Shown piece by piece: positions 49,776 through 60,267 of a stretch of DNA of 64,000 nt. The stretch is from Azospirillum picis (lineage in GTDB: Bacteria > Pseudomonadota > Alphaproteobacteria > Azospirillales > Azospirillaceae): assembly GCF_017876115.1 (NCBI RefSeq), contig NZ_JAGINO010000020.1, positions 82,307 through 146,306 on the forward strand, written 5' to 3'. The notes under the pieces were generated by a model. It was given only the letters and a program-made list of their open reading frames with translations, had not been told where the DNA came from and did no database searches. Each line of letters begins with the position of its first letter. Positions within the stretch are counted from its first letter, which is position 1. The position numbers and the translations under genes are program-made.

Positions 49776-50849
49776 TCAGCCGCGGTAGCCGTGCACCCGC
49801 CCGGTGAAATCCGTCACCCGGTAGCCGCCGTCGCCGCCACCGTCGCCGCTACCGTCGCCGTCGGCATCCACCGAGGGCTCCACCCAGGACTCGGCGGCCG
49901 GCGCCTTGCCGTGGCCGCCGGGGATGTCCAGCACATAGGTCGGCTGGCACAGGCCGGACAGCCGGCCGCGCAGCCCCTTCACCAGCGCCCGCCCCTCCGC
50001 CAGGGTTGGGCGGAAATGGCTGGTGCCGGCGGCGAGGTCGGGATGGTGCAGGTAATAGGGTTTGACGCGGTTGCGCACGAGGCCGCGGAACAGCGCCTCC
50101 AGCGCCGCGTGGCTGTCGTTGATGCCCTTCAGCAGCACCGTTTGGCCGACCAGCGGGATGCCGCCGTCGATCAGGCGGGCCAGGGCCGCGCGGACCGGCG
50201 GGGTCAGCTCGTCGGCGTGGTTGACGTGGACGGCGATCCAGGTGGCGAGGTCGGGAGAGGTCAGCGCCTCCACCAGTTCGGGCGTGACGCGGTCCGGGTC
50301 GGCGGCGGGGATGCGGCTGTGCAGGCGAAGGACCCCGACATGGGGCATTGCCGACAGCGCCTCGACGATGCCGCGCAACCGGCGCGGCGACAGCAGCAGC
50401 GGGTCGCCGCCGGTCACCACCACCTCCCACACCTCCTCATGCTCGCGGATGTAGGCCAGCGCGGCGTCGAGCTCCTCGGCGGTCAGCGCCTCGCCGCCCG
50501 GTCCGACCATCTCTCGCCGGAAGCAGAAGCGGCAATAGACCGCGCAGGCATGCAGCGGCTTCAGCAGCACCCGGTCGGGATAGCGGTGGACGATGCCCTT
50601 CACCGGGCTGCGCGCCACGTCGCCGATCGGGTCCTCGCGCTCCTCCGGCGCGGTGTAGCCCTCGGCGGGGGCGGGGACATACTGGGCATAGAGGGGATCG
50701 GCCGGATCCGTGCGCCCGGCGAGCGTCTCGCGCAGGTAGGGGGTCACCGCGACGGCGTACCGCTCGGCAACCGTCCGAACCGCATCGCCGGCCTCCGGCG
50801 TCATCAGCCCGGTGGCCACCAGATCGGAAACGCTGTGCAGGGCCTTCAT
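49776..50849 (-). CDS. KamA-family radical SAM aminomutase-like protein (EpmB-like)
   Basis: A 357-residue lysine-2,3-aminomutase family protein. Cluster motif CAVYCRFC at residues 102-109 (CX3CX2C), TGGDPLLL, and the PLP/lysine-binding KPYYLHHPDLAAGTSHF. The family includes lysine 2,3-aminomutase and EpmB, which modifies the lysine of elongation factor P; the short N-terminus and no dimer arm favour an EpmB-type function, but efp is not in this window. The C-terminus carries a repeated DGDGSGDGGGDGG run encoded by a hexanucleotide-like repeat. Confidence 0.9.
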   Translation of the reverse strand: MKALHSVSDLVATGLMTPEAGDAVRTVAERYAVAVTPYLRETLAGRTDPADPLYAQYVPAPAEGYTAPEEREDPIGDVARSPVKGIVHRYPDRVLLKPLHACAVYCRFCFRREMVGPGGEALTAEELDAALAYIREHEEVWEVVVTGGDPLLLSPRRLRGIVEALSAMPHVGVLRLHSRIPAADPDRVTPELVEALTSPDLATWIAVHVNHADELTPPVRAALARLIDGGIPLVGQTVLLKGINDSHAALEALFRGLVRNRVKPYYLHHPDLAAGTSHFRPTLAEGRALVKGLRGRLSGLCQPTYVLDIPGGHGKAPAAESWVEPSVDADGDGSGDGGGDGGYRVTDFTGRVHGYRG

Positions 50850-50913
50850 CGCTCTTTCCCGCTTCGACGGAATGGGTCATAGGAAAGCGACCGCTCTTAC
50901 TCCCGTGAGACCC

Positions 50914-51657
50914 ATGCTGTCGACTCTTCCCCGCCTGATCGGCCATCGCGGCGCCAAGGAAAGCGCGCCGGAGAACACGCTCGCCTCGATCCGCGAGGCC
51001 GCCCGTCAGGGCGCCCGCTGGGTGGAGGTCGACGTCATGCTGACCCGCGATCACCGGCCGGTCCTGATCCACGACGATACGCTGGACCGCACCACCACCG
51101 GCACCGGGGCGGTTCCGCTGCTCGATCTGGCTGAGTTGCAGCAACTCGATGCCGGCCGCTGGTTCGACGCCGCCTATGTGGGGGAGCGCGTGCCGACGCT
51201 GGAGGAAGCCGCTGCCCTGGTCCTGGAACTCGGGCTCGGCCTCAACCTCGAGATCAAGCCCTATCCCGGCCAGGAGGAAATCACCGCGGAGGTGGCGCTG
51301 GAGGTGCTGCGTCCGCTGTGGCCGTCCACCCGCCCGCTGCTGCTGTCCAGTTTCGAGGTGCCATGCCTGGAGGTGGCGCAGCGGCTCTGGCCGGAGATCC
51401 CGCGCGGCTACCTGCTGTGGGATCCGCCGGCCGACTGGACGGCGATCGCCGACCGCATCGGGGCGGCGACCCTGAACGTGCATCAGGACCGCCAGTCGGC
51501 CGAGAGCGTGGCGGAATACCGGGCCACCGGCCGTCCGGTTCTGGCCTACACCGTCAACGACGCCGCCCGCGCCCGCACATTGTTCGCCTGGGGCGTCACG
51601 GCGGTCTTCACCGACGCCCCCGGACGGCTGGAGCGGGAGCTCGGCCCGCAGCCGTGA
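50914..51657 (+). CDS. ugpQ: Glycerophosphodiester phosphodiesterase
   Basis: A 247-residue cytoplasmic GDPD enzyme releasing glycerol-3-phosphate from lipid headgroup diesters. IGHRGAKESAPENTLASI has the first catalytic His and Glu; WVEVDVMLTRDHRPVLIHDD gives the metal-binding E/D and second His; NLEIKPYPGQE adds the third acidic residue. No signal peptide. ATG at 50914; the open frame reaches back to 50812 but overlaps the divergent KamA gene. Confidence 0.95.
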   Translation: MLSTLPRLIGHRGAKESAPENTLASIREAARQGARWVEVDVMLTRDHRPVLIHDDTLDRTTTGTGAVPLLDLAELQQLDAGRWFDAAYVGERVPTLEEAAALVLELGLGLNLEIKPYPGQEEITAEVALEVLRPLWPSTRPLLLSSFEVPCLEVAQRLWPEIPRGYLLWDPPADWTAIADRIGAATLNVHQDRQSAESVAEYRATGRPVLAYTVNDAARARTLFAWGVTAVFTDAPGRLERELGPQP

Positions 51658-51900
51658 GCGCCCGCGGGATGGCGGTGCTTTCGTGCTGACGCTTCCGTTC
51701 GCGGCTGCGGCAAATCCTGTACGTTTTTTGCGCGGGGGGATGAATCCACTCGTAGGACGGTCCAATTCCTCATATATAGAACCGCAATGGCGATGGCGCC
51801 GGAACCCATCCGGTTCCGGCGGAGCCCTTCGTCGTCCGGTTGTCCGCCGCTTTTGGTCCGGCGTCCCGCGGGGCGCCCTGTTCGGTCTTTGGAGGGTTCG

Positions 51901-53298
<1,398 letters not shown>

Positions 53299-53328
53299 CC
53301 GGCGGCGGGCAAGACGTTCCGCGAAGCC

Positions 53329-53361
53329 AAGGCCGCCGGTTTCCGGACCGGCGGCCTTTCC
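53329..53361 (+). terminator. Terminator of the flavin oxidoreductase gene
   Basis: Twelve-base perfect stem AAGGCCGCCGGT/ACCGGCGGCCTT with six-base loop, then TCCC. Only a short T tail, but a very stable stem, 31 bases after the stop. Confidence 0.8.
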
Positions 53362-53472
53362 CTTCACCGCGACAACATCTTGCGTCTTCTTTCCAAAAGG
53401 TTTTACTGTTGAACAAACTGCGGCCTCATGCCGCGGTGACTTCGTCCTATGCGATGATCGGGTGCTGTGCCC

Positions 53473-53934
53473 ATGATGACCGCCGAACGCCCTTTCAAGC
53501 GAGCCCTCGACCGTCTCAACGGCGCCGGCCTGCGCCCGACCCGCCAGCGTCTGGGCCTCGCCCGGCTGCTGTTCGACGGCTGCGACCGGCACATCACCGC
53601 CGAACAGCTCCACGGCGAGGCGCTGGCCGCCGACCTGCCGGTGTCGCTGGCGACGGTCTACAACACGCTGAACCAGTTCACCTCCGCCGGCCTGCTGCGC
53701 GAGGTGGTCGTGGAGGCCGGCAAGTCCTATTTCGACACCAACACCAGCGACCACCACCACTTCTTCCTGGAGGCGGCCGGCCGGCTGGAGGACATCCCGG
53801 CCGACCGTGTGCTGGTGCAGAGCCTGCCCGCCCCGCCGCCGGGAACCCGCATCGCCCGCGTCGACGTGATCGTGCGTCTGGTCGAGGCCGATGGACCGGA
53901 GACGGGCGGCGCGGAGACGGGCGGCGCCGCTTGA
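53473..53934 (+). CDS. irr: Fur-family regulator Irr
   Basis: Iron response regulator of the Irr subgroup, 153 residues. Fur-type winged helix: LRPTRQRLGLARLLFDGCDR, then LPVSLATVYNTLNQFTSAGL; the family histidine cluster is SDHHHFFLEAAG, which in Irr binds heme. The C-terminus is a G/A/E-rich tail (GPETGGAETGGAA). In alphaproteobacteria Irr represses iron-using genes when iron is low and is degraded with heme. Two ATG codons in tandem at 53473 and 53476 could start it. No iron-control box found upstream by eye. Confidence 0.93.
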   Translation: MMTAERPFKRALDRLNGAGLRPTRQRLGLARLLFDGCDRHITAEQLHGEALAADLPVSLATVYNTLNQFTSAGLLREVVVEAGKSYFDTNTSDHHHFFLEAAGRLEDIPADRVLVQSLPAPPPGTRIARVDVIVRLVEADGPETGGAETGGAA

Positions 53935-54051
53935 GGTGACGGGATGGCGGCGCGGGGCTTGGCGCCCGCGCCGGTCATCACTCCTGCCCGCACGCGCAGG
54001 CGAGCCGAGGTGGGCGCAGCCGGGGCGGACGAACTCAGGCGGTGGACGAAC

Positions 54052-54303
54052 TCAGGCGTCTCCGCCGTCCTGCTGCGGCGCCCCACGCCCGTCCGCCGGG
54101 CCGTCGGCGAAGGGCCAGCGGATGTAGGCGAAGGCCCAGACCGCCAGGATGTTCACGTAGGGAAACAGCAGAAGCAGGATCCAGAGTGGGCTGCGTCCCG
54201 CCTTTGCCAACACCCAGCCGCCGGCGACGAGGGTGTAGGTCAGCACGACGGAAATGATGAGGTAGAACTGCCAGGGTTCAAGGCTGTTGACGACGTCGCT
54301 CAT
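54052..54303 (-). CDS. Small membrane protein, PLDc_N-like
   Basis: An 83-residue protein with two membrane helices (PWQFYLIISVVLTYTLVAGG and SPLWILLLLFPYVNILAVWA) and a short Q/D/G-rich tail. The WILLLLFPYVNILAVWAFAY helix resembles the two-helix PLDc_N module. It overlaps the start of the preceding small membrane-protein gene by the ATGA arrangement, so both are made together. Convergent with irr. Function unknown. Confidence 0.75.
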   Translation of the reverse strand: MSDVVNSLEPWQFYLIISVVLTYTLVAGGWVLAKAGRSPLWILLLLFPYVNILAVWAFAYIRWPFADGPADGRGAPQQDGGDA

Positions 54304-54530
54304 GCCGTCCTCCGCGCCTTGGACTTGCGCGTCTCCCGCACCGGAAGCACGGGCCAGCGGCTGTGCGCGAGGATCCCGATCACCGGCACCAGCCCGAACG
54401 GAACCAGCGCCAGCAGCGCCCACCAGGGCGTGAGGCCGGCGCGGCGCAGGATGCGCCACAGCGGCCACACGATGGCCAGGTTGAACAGCAGAAGCCCGAA
54501 CAGCGGGCTGTTGACGAAATCCTGGAGCAT
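54300..54530 (-). CDS. Small two-helix membrane protein, coupled partner
   Basis: A 76-residue protein with two hydrophobic helices (LFGLLLFNLAIVWPLWRILR and TPWWALLALVPFGLVPVIGI) and an R/K-rich tail (VRETRKSKARRTA). Its pattern LRRAGLTPWWALLALVPFGL repeats that of the downstream partner (AKAGRSPLWILLLLFPYVN), so the two are distant paralogues. Stop overlaps the partner's start. Divergent from the sensor kinase at 54679. Function unknown. Confidence 0.75.
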   Translation of the reverse strand: MLQDFVNSPLFGLLLFNLAIVWPLWRILRRAGLTPWWALLALVPFGLVPVIGILAHSRWPVLPVRETRKSKARRTA

Positions 54531-54678
54531 GTCCGGCCCGGAGCCTCCTCGATAGCGCAGGCAGAGAAGCGTGGCCGGGCGGCTTTGTCGAGCCAAAGTT
54601 GCTCCAGCCGCGCCATCCGGCCTGAATCCGGCTGCCGGACGTGATACAGTCCTCCGGTCCGGCCGGAGCGGCTTGACG

Positions 54679-56904
54679 ATGCCCGATTGGGACGCGCCCA
54701 GCCGGGCAATTCCAGATTGTAGCGCTGGCGGGCCTCTCTTGACGGATTTCGGCGAACCGGACATCGGCCTGTCGACAAAGGAGCTTGGCGGCGGCAGGCG
54801 GCGCATCTCCTGGCCGCAACCGGTCGCCACGCTTCGCCTCGGACTGCTGGCGGCGGTGATCGCCGGCTTCTGGCTGGTCGCCTATGCCGACCTCATGCGC
54901 ACGCGCGACCGCGCCCTGCAGGACGGGCTGCGCCAGACCCGCAACCTGTCGCGGCTTCTGGCGGAGGATGCGCAGAACAGCCTGGCGCTGGCCGGCCAGT
55001 CGCTGGGCAGGCTGGCGCTCGCCGCCGCCCATCCGTCCCCCATTCCCGGCCTGGATCCGGATTGGGATCCCGTCCTGGATCCGGGCCTGAACCGCGGATC
55101 GGGCTCCGGGCCGGTGCTGAGCGGGCTGCTGATCGGCGACGAGGACGGGCGTTTGCGGTGGTCGACGGAAGCTGGTCCCGTCGGCGGCGCGGTGGCGCCC
55201 GCGGTCACCGATGCCTTGCGGCAACTGGCTCCGTCCGGAGCGCCGATCCTGTCGGCCCCTTTCCGCACCGAGGGCGGCTGGCGCGCCGCGCTGGTGCGGC
55301 GCCTGGACAACCATCGCGGCTTCGTGGCGGCGATCATCGATCTCGGCCGCTTCTCCCGGCTCTATGGCTCGCAGGACATCGGGCTGCGCAGCAACATCCT
55401 GCTGTACGGCGAGGAGGGGACGGTCTTGGCCTTCGCCTCGCAGTCCGCCAGCAATCTCGACAACGACCGTGGATACTACAGCAGGATCGTTCCGCGCCTG
55501 CCCGACGGTGTGGAGATGGAGAGCCGGTCCGGGGTCGACCGGACGGCGAACCAGGAGCGCATCGGCACGGTGCGCCGGGTCGCGGGATGGCCGCTCTATG
55601 TCTATGTCCGCATCAGCGCCGACGACGTCCTGGCCGGCTGGTACAGCGACCGGTGGAAGCGCGTCCTGGAAACCGCGGCGGTGTCGCTGGCGCTCGGCCT
55701 GCTGGCGGTGCTGGCGCTGCGCCAACTGGGCCGGCTGGAAGCGGCGACGCGGGCGCTGCGCGAAAGCGAGCGCAGGTCGCAGGCGCTGTTCGACAGCAGC
55801 TTCCAGGTCATGGGGCTTCTGTCCCCCGACGGTCGGATTCTGGCGCTGAACCAGTCGGCCTGCGCACTGGCCGGGCTTCCGGCGGAGGCGCTGGTCGGCC
55901 TCAGGGCCTGGAAGGTTCATGGCTGGGTGCGCAGCGACGAGCTGGCGGCGGCCTTCCGCGACTCCATCGCCAAGGCGGCTTCCGGCCGCATCGTCCGCTA
56001 CGAGACCGACCTCCTCGACGAGGCCGGCATGCGGGTCATGGACGTGTCGATCAAGCCGGTCGCCGATGATGCCGGGGCCGTGGCCTTGCTGGTTGTCGAG
56101 GCGCGCGACATCACCGAGCGGGTAGAGGCGGCTGCCCGCCTCGCCGCCGCCAAGGAGCAGGCGGAAGCCGCCAACCGCTCCAAGAGCGCCTTCCTCGCCA
56201 CAATGAGCCACGAACTGCGCACGCCGCTGAATGCCATCATCGGCTTCTCGGAGATCATGCTGCACGAGCTGTTCGGCCCGTTGGGCAGTCCGCGCTATCA
56301 CGACTATGCCCGGCATGTGCAAAGCAGCGGCCGGCACCTGCTGGACCTCATCAACGACGTTCTGGACATGTCGAAGCTGGAGGCGGGCCGCTACGCGCTG
56401 GACGAGAGCTGGCTGGCGCCCGTCGAGGTGATCGAGAGCTGCCGGTCGCTGTCGGCGGTTCCGGCGGAGGCCGGCGGGGTGGTGCTGGCGGTGGACTGCC
56501 CGGTCGACCTGCCGCGGCTGCGCGCCGACGAACGGGCCCTGCGCCAGGTGCTGCTGAACCTGCTGTCCAACGCGGTGAAGTTCACCCCGCGCGGCGGCAG
56601 CGTGACGGTAACGGCGGCCGTGGAGGCGGGGGGTGGCCTGGCCGTCACCGTGCGCGATACCGGGATCGGCATTCCGGCCGACGCGCTGGCCCGTATCCTG
56701 GAACCGTTCCAGCAGGCGGACAGCTCCATTCCCCGCCGCTTCGGCGGCACCGGGCTCGGCCTGTCGATCTGCCGCGACCTGATGGCGCTGCATGACGGCA
56801 GCCTGTCGATCGACAGCGAGCCCGGCAAAGGCACCGCCGTCACCGTACGCTTTCCGGCCGAACGCGTCGCCGACGCGGTTGCCGGGGCGGCATTGCAGGC
56901 GTAA
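54679..56904 (+). CDS. Membrane sensor histidine kinase with PAS domain
   Basis: A 741-residue kinase. TM1 near residues 54-74 (LRLGLLAAVIAGFWLVAYAD), a periplasmic Cache-like sensor (about 80-335), TM2 near 335-355 (VSLALGLLAVLALRQLG), PAS domain about 370-485, HisKA with phospho-His in SAFLATMSHELRTPLNAIIG (His about 510), and HATPase_c with N-box LLNLLSNAVKF, G1 DTGIGI and G2 GGTGLGL. No receiver attached and no response regulator adjacent, so the partner is elsewhere. The start is ATG 54679. Followed by a 73-residue gene. Confidence 0.93.
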   Translation: MPDWDAPSRAIPDCSAGGPLLTDFGEPDIGLSTKELGGGRRRISWPQPVATLRLGLLAAVIAGFWLVAYADLMRTRDRALQDGLRQTRNLSRLLAEDAQNSLALAGQSLGRLALAAAHPSPIPGLDPDWDPVLDPGLNRGSGSGPVLSGLLIGDEDGRLRWSTEAGPVGGAVAPAVTDALRQLAPSGAPILSAPFRTEGGWRAALVRRLDNHRGFVAAIIDLGRFSRLYGSQDIGLRSNILLYGEEGTVLAFASQSASNLDNDRGYYSRIVPRLPDGVEMESRSGVDRTANQERIGTVRRVAGWPLYVYVRISADDVLAGWYSDRWKRVLETAAVSLALGLLAVLALRQLGRLEAATRALRESERRSQALFDSSFQVMGLLSPDGRILALNQSACALAGLPAEALVGLRAWKVHGWVRSDELAAAFRDSIAKAASGRIVRYETDLLDEAGMRVMDVSIKPVADDAGAVALLVVEARDITERVEAAARLAAAKEQAEAANRSKSAFLATMSHELRTPLNAIIGFSEIMLHELFGPLGSPRYHDYARHVQSSGRHLLDLINDVLDMSKLEAGRYALDESWLAPVEVIESCRSLSAVPAEAGGVVLAVDCPVDLPRLRADERALRQVLLNLLSNAVKFTPRGGSVTVTAAVEAGGGLAVTVRDTGIGIPADALARILEPFQQADSSIPRRFGGTGLGLSICRDLMALHDGSLSIDSEPGKGTAVTVRFPAERVADAVAGAALQA

Positions 56905-56938
56905 GCCTGATGGCGGCTTGGACGAAAGGATCGGGACG

Positions 56939-57160
56939 ATGATCGGAAACGACGGGAGGCCGGTGTCCAAGGACGAGTTGCGCAGGCACGTCGCCGTCTA
57001 CAATGGCCAGCCGCGCGGCTCGAAGGACTTCGCGATGATCCCGCGGGCGCTGGTGACGGTCCTCGACGGCCTGAAGCCCGGCAAGACCGGCTACGTCAAA
57101 TGCCTGGACGGTCAGGTCCAGCTTTCGCGCCGCAAGGACAACAGCGTTTCGGCCGGATAG
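56939..57160 (+). CDS. Small basic hypothetical protein
   Basis: A 73-residue protein (MIGNDGRPVSKDELRRHVAV, then GSKDFAMIPRALVTVLDGLK and GYVKCLDGQVQLSRRKDNS), 34 bases after the sensor kinase. Weak ribosome site AGGATCGGGACG. Basic, single domain, no family recognised. Being downstream of the kinase it might be cotranscribed; no functional inference beyond that. Confidence 0.65.
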   Translation: MIGNDGRPVSKDELRRHVAVYNGQPRGSKDFAMIPRALVTVLDGLKPGKTGYVKCLDGQVQLSRRKDNSVSAG

Positions 57161-57405
57161 ACGCCCTCCACCGCTTCGGGGCGAGGCGGGGGCGTCATGG
57201 TTCCTCCGGACGCTCGCCTCCTTGTGGCGCGCCTTCCGCTGCTTGTGACCTCCGGTGAGCAAAACAGCGTTTCGCAAATTCCCCGGAAATATGGCGGAGT
57301 GTTTCAGAAGACTTCCGGCAGCAATCGCATCGATTGGCGTTGAGCCGCAGCGGTGAAGCTGGAATGATGGCAGGCGCTCCCCGATCCGCATGACGGCCTG
57401 AGACG

Positions 57406-60213
57406 ATGGTCCGCTCGCCTCTGTTCCTCCGCCTGTTCTCGGCGATCCTGATCACGCTGGGGCTGTTCTCGGCCGCGGCCTATGTCTTCTCCGTCCCCTT
57501 CATCGAGGAGAAGGCCTACGAGATCGAGCGCGACGCCAGCCGCACCATCCTCGACAACATCTTCGAACTGGTCGGCAAGATCCGCGGCGGGCTGGAGGAG
57601 CAGCGGACCGCGACGGTTGACTCCTACAAGGCCAGGCTGCGCGATGTCCTGTCGCTGGCCGTCGGCTACATCGAGCACGTCCATGCCCGCGCCGACCGCG
57701 GCGAGCTCCCGCCCGAGGAGGCCAGGCGCGAGGCGATGGAGGGGCTGAAGGCGCTGCGCTACGGCAACGGCGACTATGTCTGGGCGATCGGCTACGATTC
57801 GGTGATCCTGTCGCACCCGTCGCCGGACTACCAGGGGCGCGACGCCGCCGACCTGCGCGACAATCTCGGCCGCCACATCCTGCCCACCATCATCGCCACC
57901 GCCAAGCGCGAGGGCGAGGGGTTCCAGACCTACCCGTGGTGGCGGCCCAACGGCGACGAGCGGGCGCTCAAGCTGAGCTATTTCCGCGACCTGCCGAAGC
58001 GCGGGATCGTCGTCGGCACCGGCGCCTATCTGGCCGACGTCGATGCCGAGGTGGAACGCCGCAAGGCCGAGGCGATCGATGACCTGCGCCAAGCCCTGCG
58101 CCGGCTGCGGATCGCCCGCACCGGCTATCTCTACATCTTCGATTCGGCGAACCGGATGATCATCCACCCGAACGCCAACATCGAGGGCACCGCCTTCGGC
58201 GACCTGCTGAATCCCGCCACCGGCCACCCGATCGCCGAGGAGCTGAAGGCCGCAGCGTCCAGGGGGGAGCCGCTGACCTACCTGTGGGACAAGCCCGACG
58301 ACCCCGGCAATTATGCCTACGAGAAAATCAGTTGGGTCCGGCATTTCGAGGGGTTCGACTGGTACATCGCCTCCTCGGTCTATGTGGAGGAACTGCGACG
58401 GTCGTCCGTGGTGCTCGGCAACCGCATCCTCGCCATCGGCATGGTGCTGATGGCGGCGGGCAGCCTGCTGGGCTACGTGGCGGTCGACCGGCTGGTGCGG
58501 CCGCTGCGCCGGCTTGCCGACACCGCCGCCCAGGTGAGCGGCGGCGATCTCGGCGCCCGCAGCGGCATTTGCCGCGGCGACGAGATCGGGCTGCTGGCCT
58601 CGGCCTTCGACGGCATGGTCGGGCGGCTGCGCGACACCGTCGCCACGCTCGACAGCCGGGTGCGGTCGCGGACCGCGGCGCTGGCGGAGGTGGAGGCGCG
58701 CCAGCGCGTGATCCTCGACGCGATCCCCGCCAGCATTGCCGGGCTCGACCGGGACGGACGGCTGACCTTCGCCAATCGCCGCTGGGCAGAGCTGGTTGGG
58801 CGCGGCAAGGACGAGGTGCTCGGCCGCGACCTCGCCGGGCTGGTCGGGCGCCGTGCCATGGCGGTCCTGCGCCCGCAGTTGGACCGCTGCCTCGCCGGCG
58901 AGGCGGCGACCTTCGAGTACGCCTTCCCGCGCGACGGCCGCACCCTGGTCACCAAGACCACGCTGATCCCCCATCGCGGCGAGGGCGGGACCGTCGCCGG
59001 CCTGTTCGTGCTGACGCTCGACGTCACCGACGAGAAGCAGACCGAGCGGCAACTGGTCGAGGCGCAGCGGCTGAAGGCGGTCGGCCAGCTATCGGGCGGG
59101 CTGGCCCACGACTTCAACAACCTGCTGTCGATCATCATCGGCAACCTGTCGGCGGCGCGCGAGCGCTATGCCGCGGTCGACGGGCTGGACGCCTACCTGG
59201 AGCCGGCCCAGCGCGCCGGGCGCCGGGGTGCCGACATCACCGCCCGGCTGCTCGCCTTCTCGCGCCAGCAACCGCTGAAGCCGCAGCCGGTCGAGCTGTG
59301 CGGCCTGCTGCGCGACATGGCGGTGCTGCTGCGCCGCTCCTTTCCCAGCTCCATCGCGATCGGCGTGCCGGAGGAGGGACGGGAATGCTGGACTATCGCC
59401 GACCAGACGCAGTTGGAGAACGCGCTGGTCAACCTCGCCATCAACGCCCGCGACGCCATCTGCGGGGACGGCCGCGGCGACCTCGGGGCCGGCCGGCCGT
59501 CGGGCGGGCGGCTCGACATCGCGGTCGGGACGCGCAAGGTGGAGGGTGAGTTGCTGTTCGACGAGCCGGTACGCCCCGACGACTACCTGGAGATCCGCGT
59601 CGCCGACAGCGGCTGCGGCTTCACGCCCGAAGCGTTGGCCCGCGCGGTGGAGCCCTTCTTCACCACCAAGGCGCTGGGGTCCGGGCTGGGCCTGTCGATG
59701 GTCTACGGCTTCGTCAAGCAGTCGCGCGGCTACCTGCGCATCGACAGCAGGGCCGGGCAGGGCACCACGGTGAGCCTGCTGCTGCCCCGGGCCGAACCGG
59801 TGGCCCGGTCGGTCGACGCCGATCCGCCCGCCGCCCCGGACGGGGCCTGGGGCGGCCAGCTCGCCCTGGTGGCGGAGGACAACGACGATGTCCGGCAGGT
59901 GATGCGCCAGCAGCTCGTCGATCTCGGCTTCTCGGTGGTTGAGGCGGCGAGCGGCGACGAGGCCGTGGAGCTGGTGGGGCAGATCGACGGCCTGTCGCTG
60001 CTGGTCACCGACATCGTCATGCCCGGCCTGCCGGGGGTGGACCTGGCGCGCCGCGCCCGCCTGTTGCGGCCGGCGATGCGGGTGGTCCTGGTCAGCGGCT
60101 TCGCGGTCGAGTATGGCGACCTGCCCCCCGATGCCGTCATACTGCGCAAGCCATGGGACAAGCGGGACCTGGTGGCGGCCATCGGCCACGCCACCGAACC
60201 CGCGCCCGCCTGA
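57406..60213 (+). CDS. Hybrid sensor kinase with tandem Cache domains
   Basis: A 935-residue hybrid kinase. TM1 at 8-30; two Cache modules (about 120-180, YGNGDYVWAIGYDSVILSHP; about 235-330, ARTGYLYIFDSANRMIIHPN); TM2 at 335-355; HAMP (LVRPLRRLADTAAQVSGGDL); PAS about 435-545; H-box LKAVGQLSGGLAHDFNNLLS (His about 566); HATPase_c; and a C-terminal receiver (LVAEDNDDVRQV, DIVMPGLPG phosphoacceptor, LRKPWDKR). Upstream of an OmpR regulator by 54 bases. The tandem Cache signals small ligands such as organic acids; the ligand is unknown. Confidence 0.94.
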   Translation: MVRSPLFLRLFSAILITLGLFSAAAYVFSVPFIEEKAYEIERDASRTILDNIFELVGKIRGGLEEQRTATVDSYKARLRDVLSLAVGYIEHVHARADRGELPPEEARREAMEGLKALRYGNGDYVWAIGYDSVILSHPSPDYQGRDAADLRDNLGRHILPTIIATAKREGEGFQTYPWWRPNGDERALKLSYFRDLPKRGIVVGTGAYLADVDAEVERRKAEAIDDLRQALRRLRIARTGYLYIFDSANRMIIHPNANIEGTAFGDLLNPATGHPIAEELKAAASRGEPLTYLWDKPDDPGNYAYEKISWVRHFEGFDWYIASSVYVEELRRSSVVLGNRILAIGMVLMAAGSLLGYVAVDRLVRPLRRLADTAAQVSGGDLGARSGICRGDEIGLLASAFDGMVGRLRDTVATLDSRVRSRTAALAEVEARQRVILDAIPASIAGLDRDGRLTFANRRWAELVGRGKDEVLGRDLAGLVGRRAMAVLRPQLDRCLAGEAATFEYAFPRDGRTLVTKTTLIPHRGEGGTVAGLFVLTLDVTDEKQTERQLVEAQRLKAVGQLSGGLAHDFNNLLSIIIGNLSAARERYAAVDGLDAYLEPAQRAGRRGADITARLLAFSRQQPLKPQPVELCGLLRDMAVLLRRSFPSSIAIGVPEEGRECWTIADQTQLENALVNLAINARDAICGDGRGDLGAGRPSGGRLDIAVGTRKVEGELLFDEPVRPDDYLEIRVADSGCGFTPEALARAVEPFFTTKALGSGLGLSMVYGFVKQSRGYLRIDSRAGQGTTVSLLLPRAEPVARSVDADPPAAPDGAWGGQLALVAEDNDDVRQVMRQQLVDLGFSVVEAASGDEAVELVGQIDGLSLLVTDIVMPGLPGVDLARRARLLRPAMRVVLVSGFAVEYGDLPPDAVILRKPWDKRDLVAAIGHATEPAPA

Positions 60214-60267
60214 GAACCCGCGCCCGCCTGGCGAGGCCGGGCAAGGACGGCAGACGAGGAAACGCGC

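Noticed and set aside
49826..49866. CRISPR or satellite-like repeat
   Set aside because: The repeated units are codons of a G/D-rich linker in a coding gene; no spacers. No CRISPR array or cas gene seen anywhere in the window.
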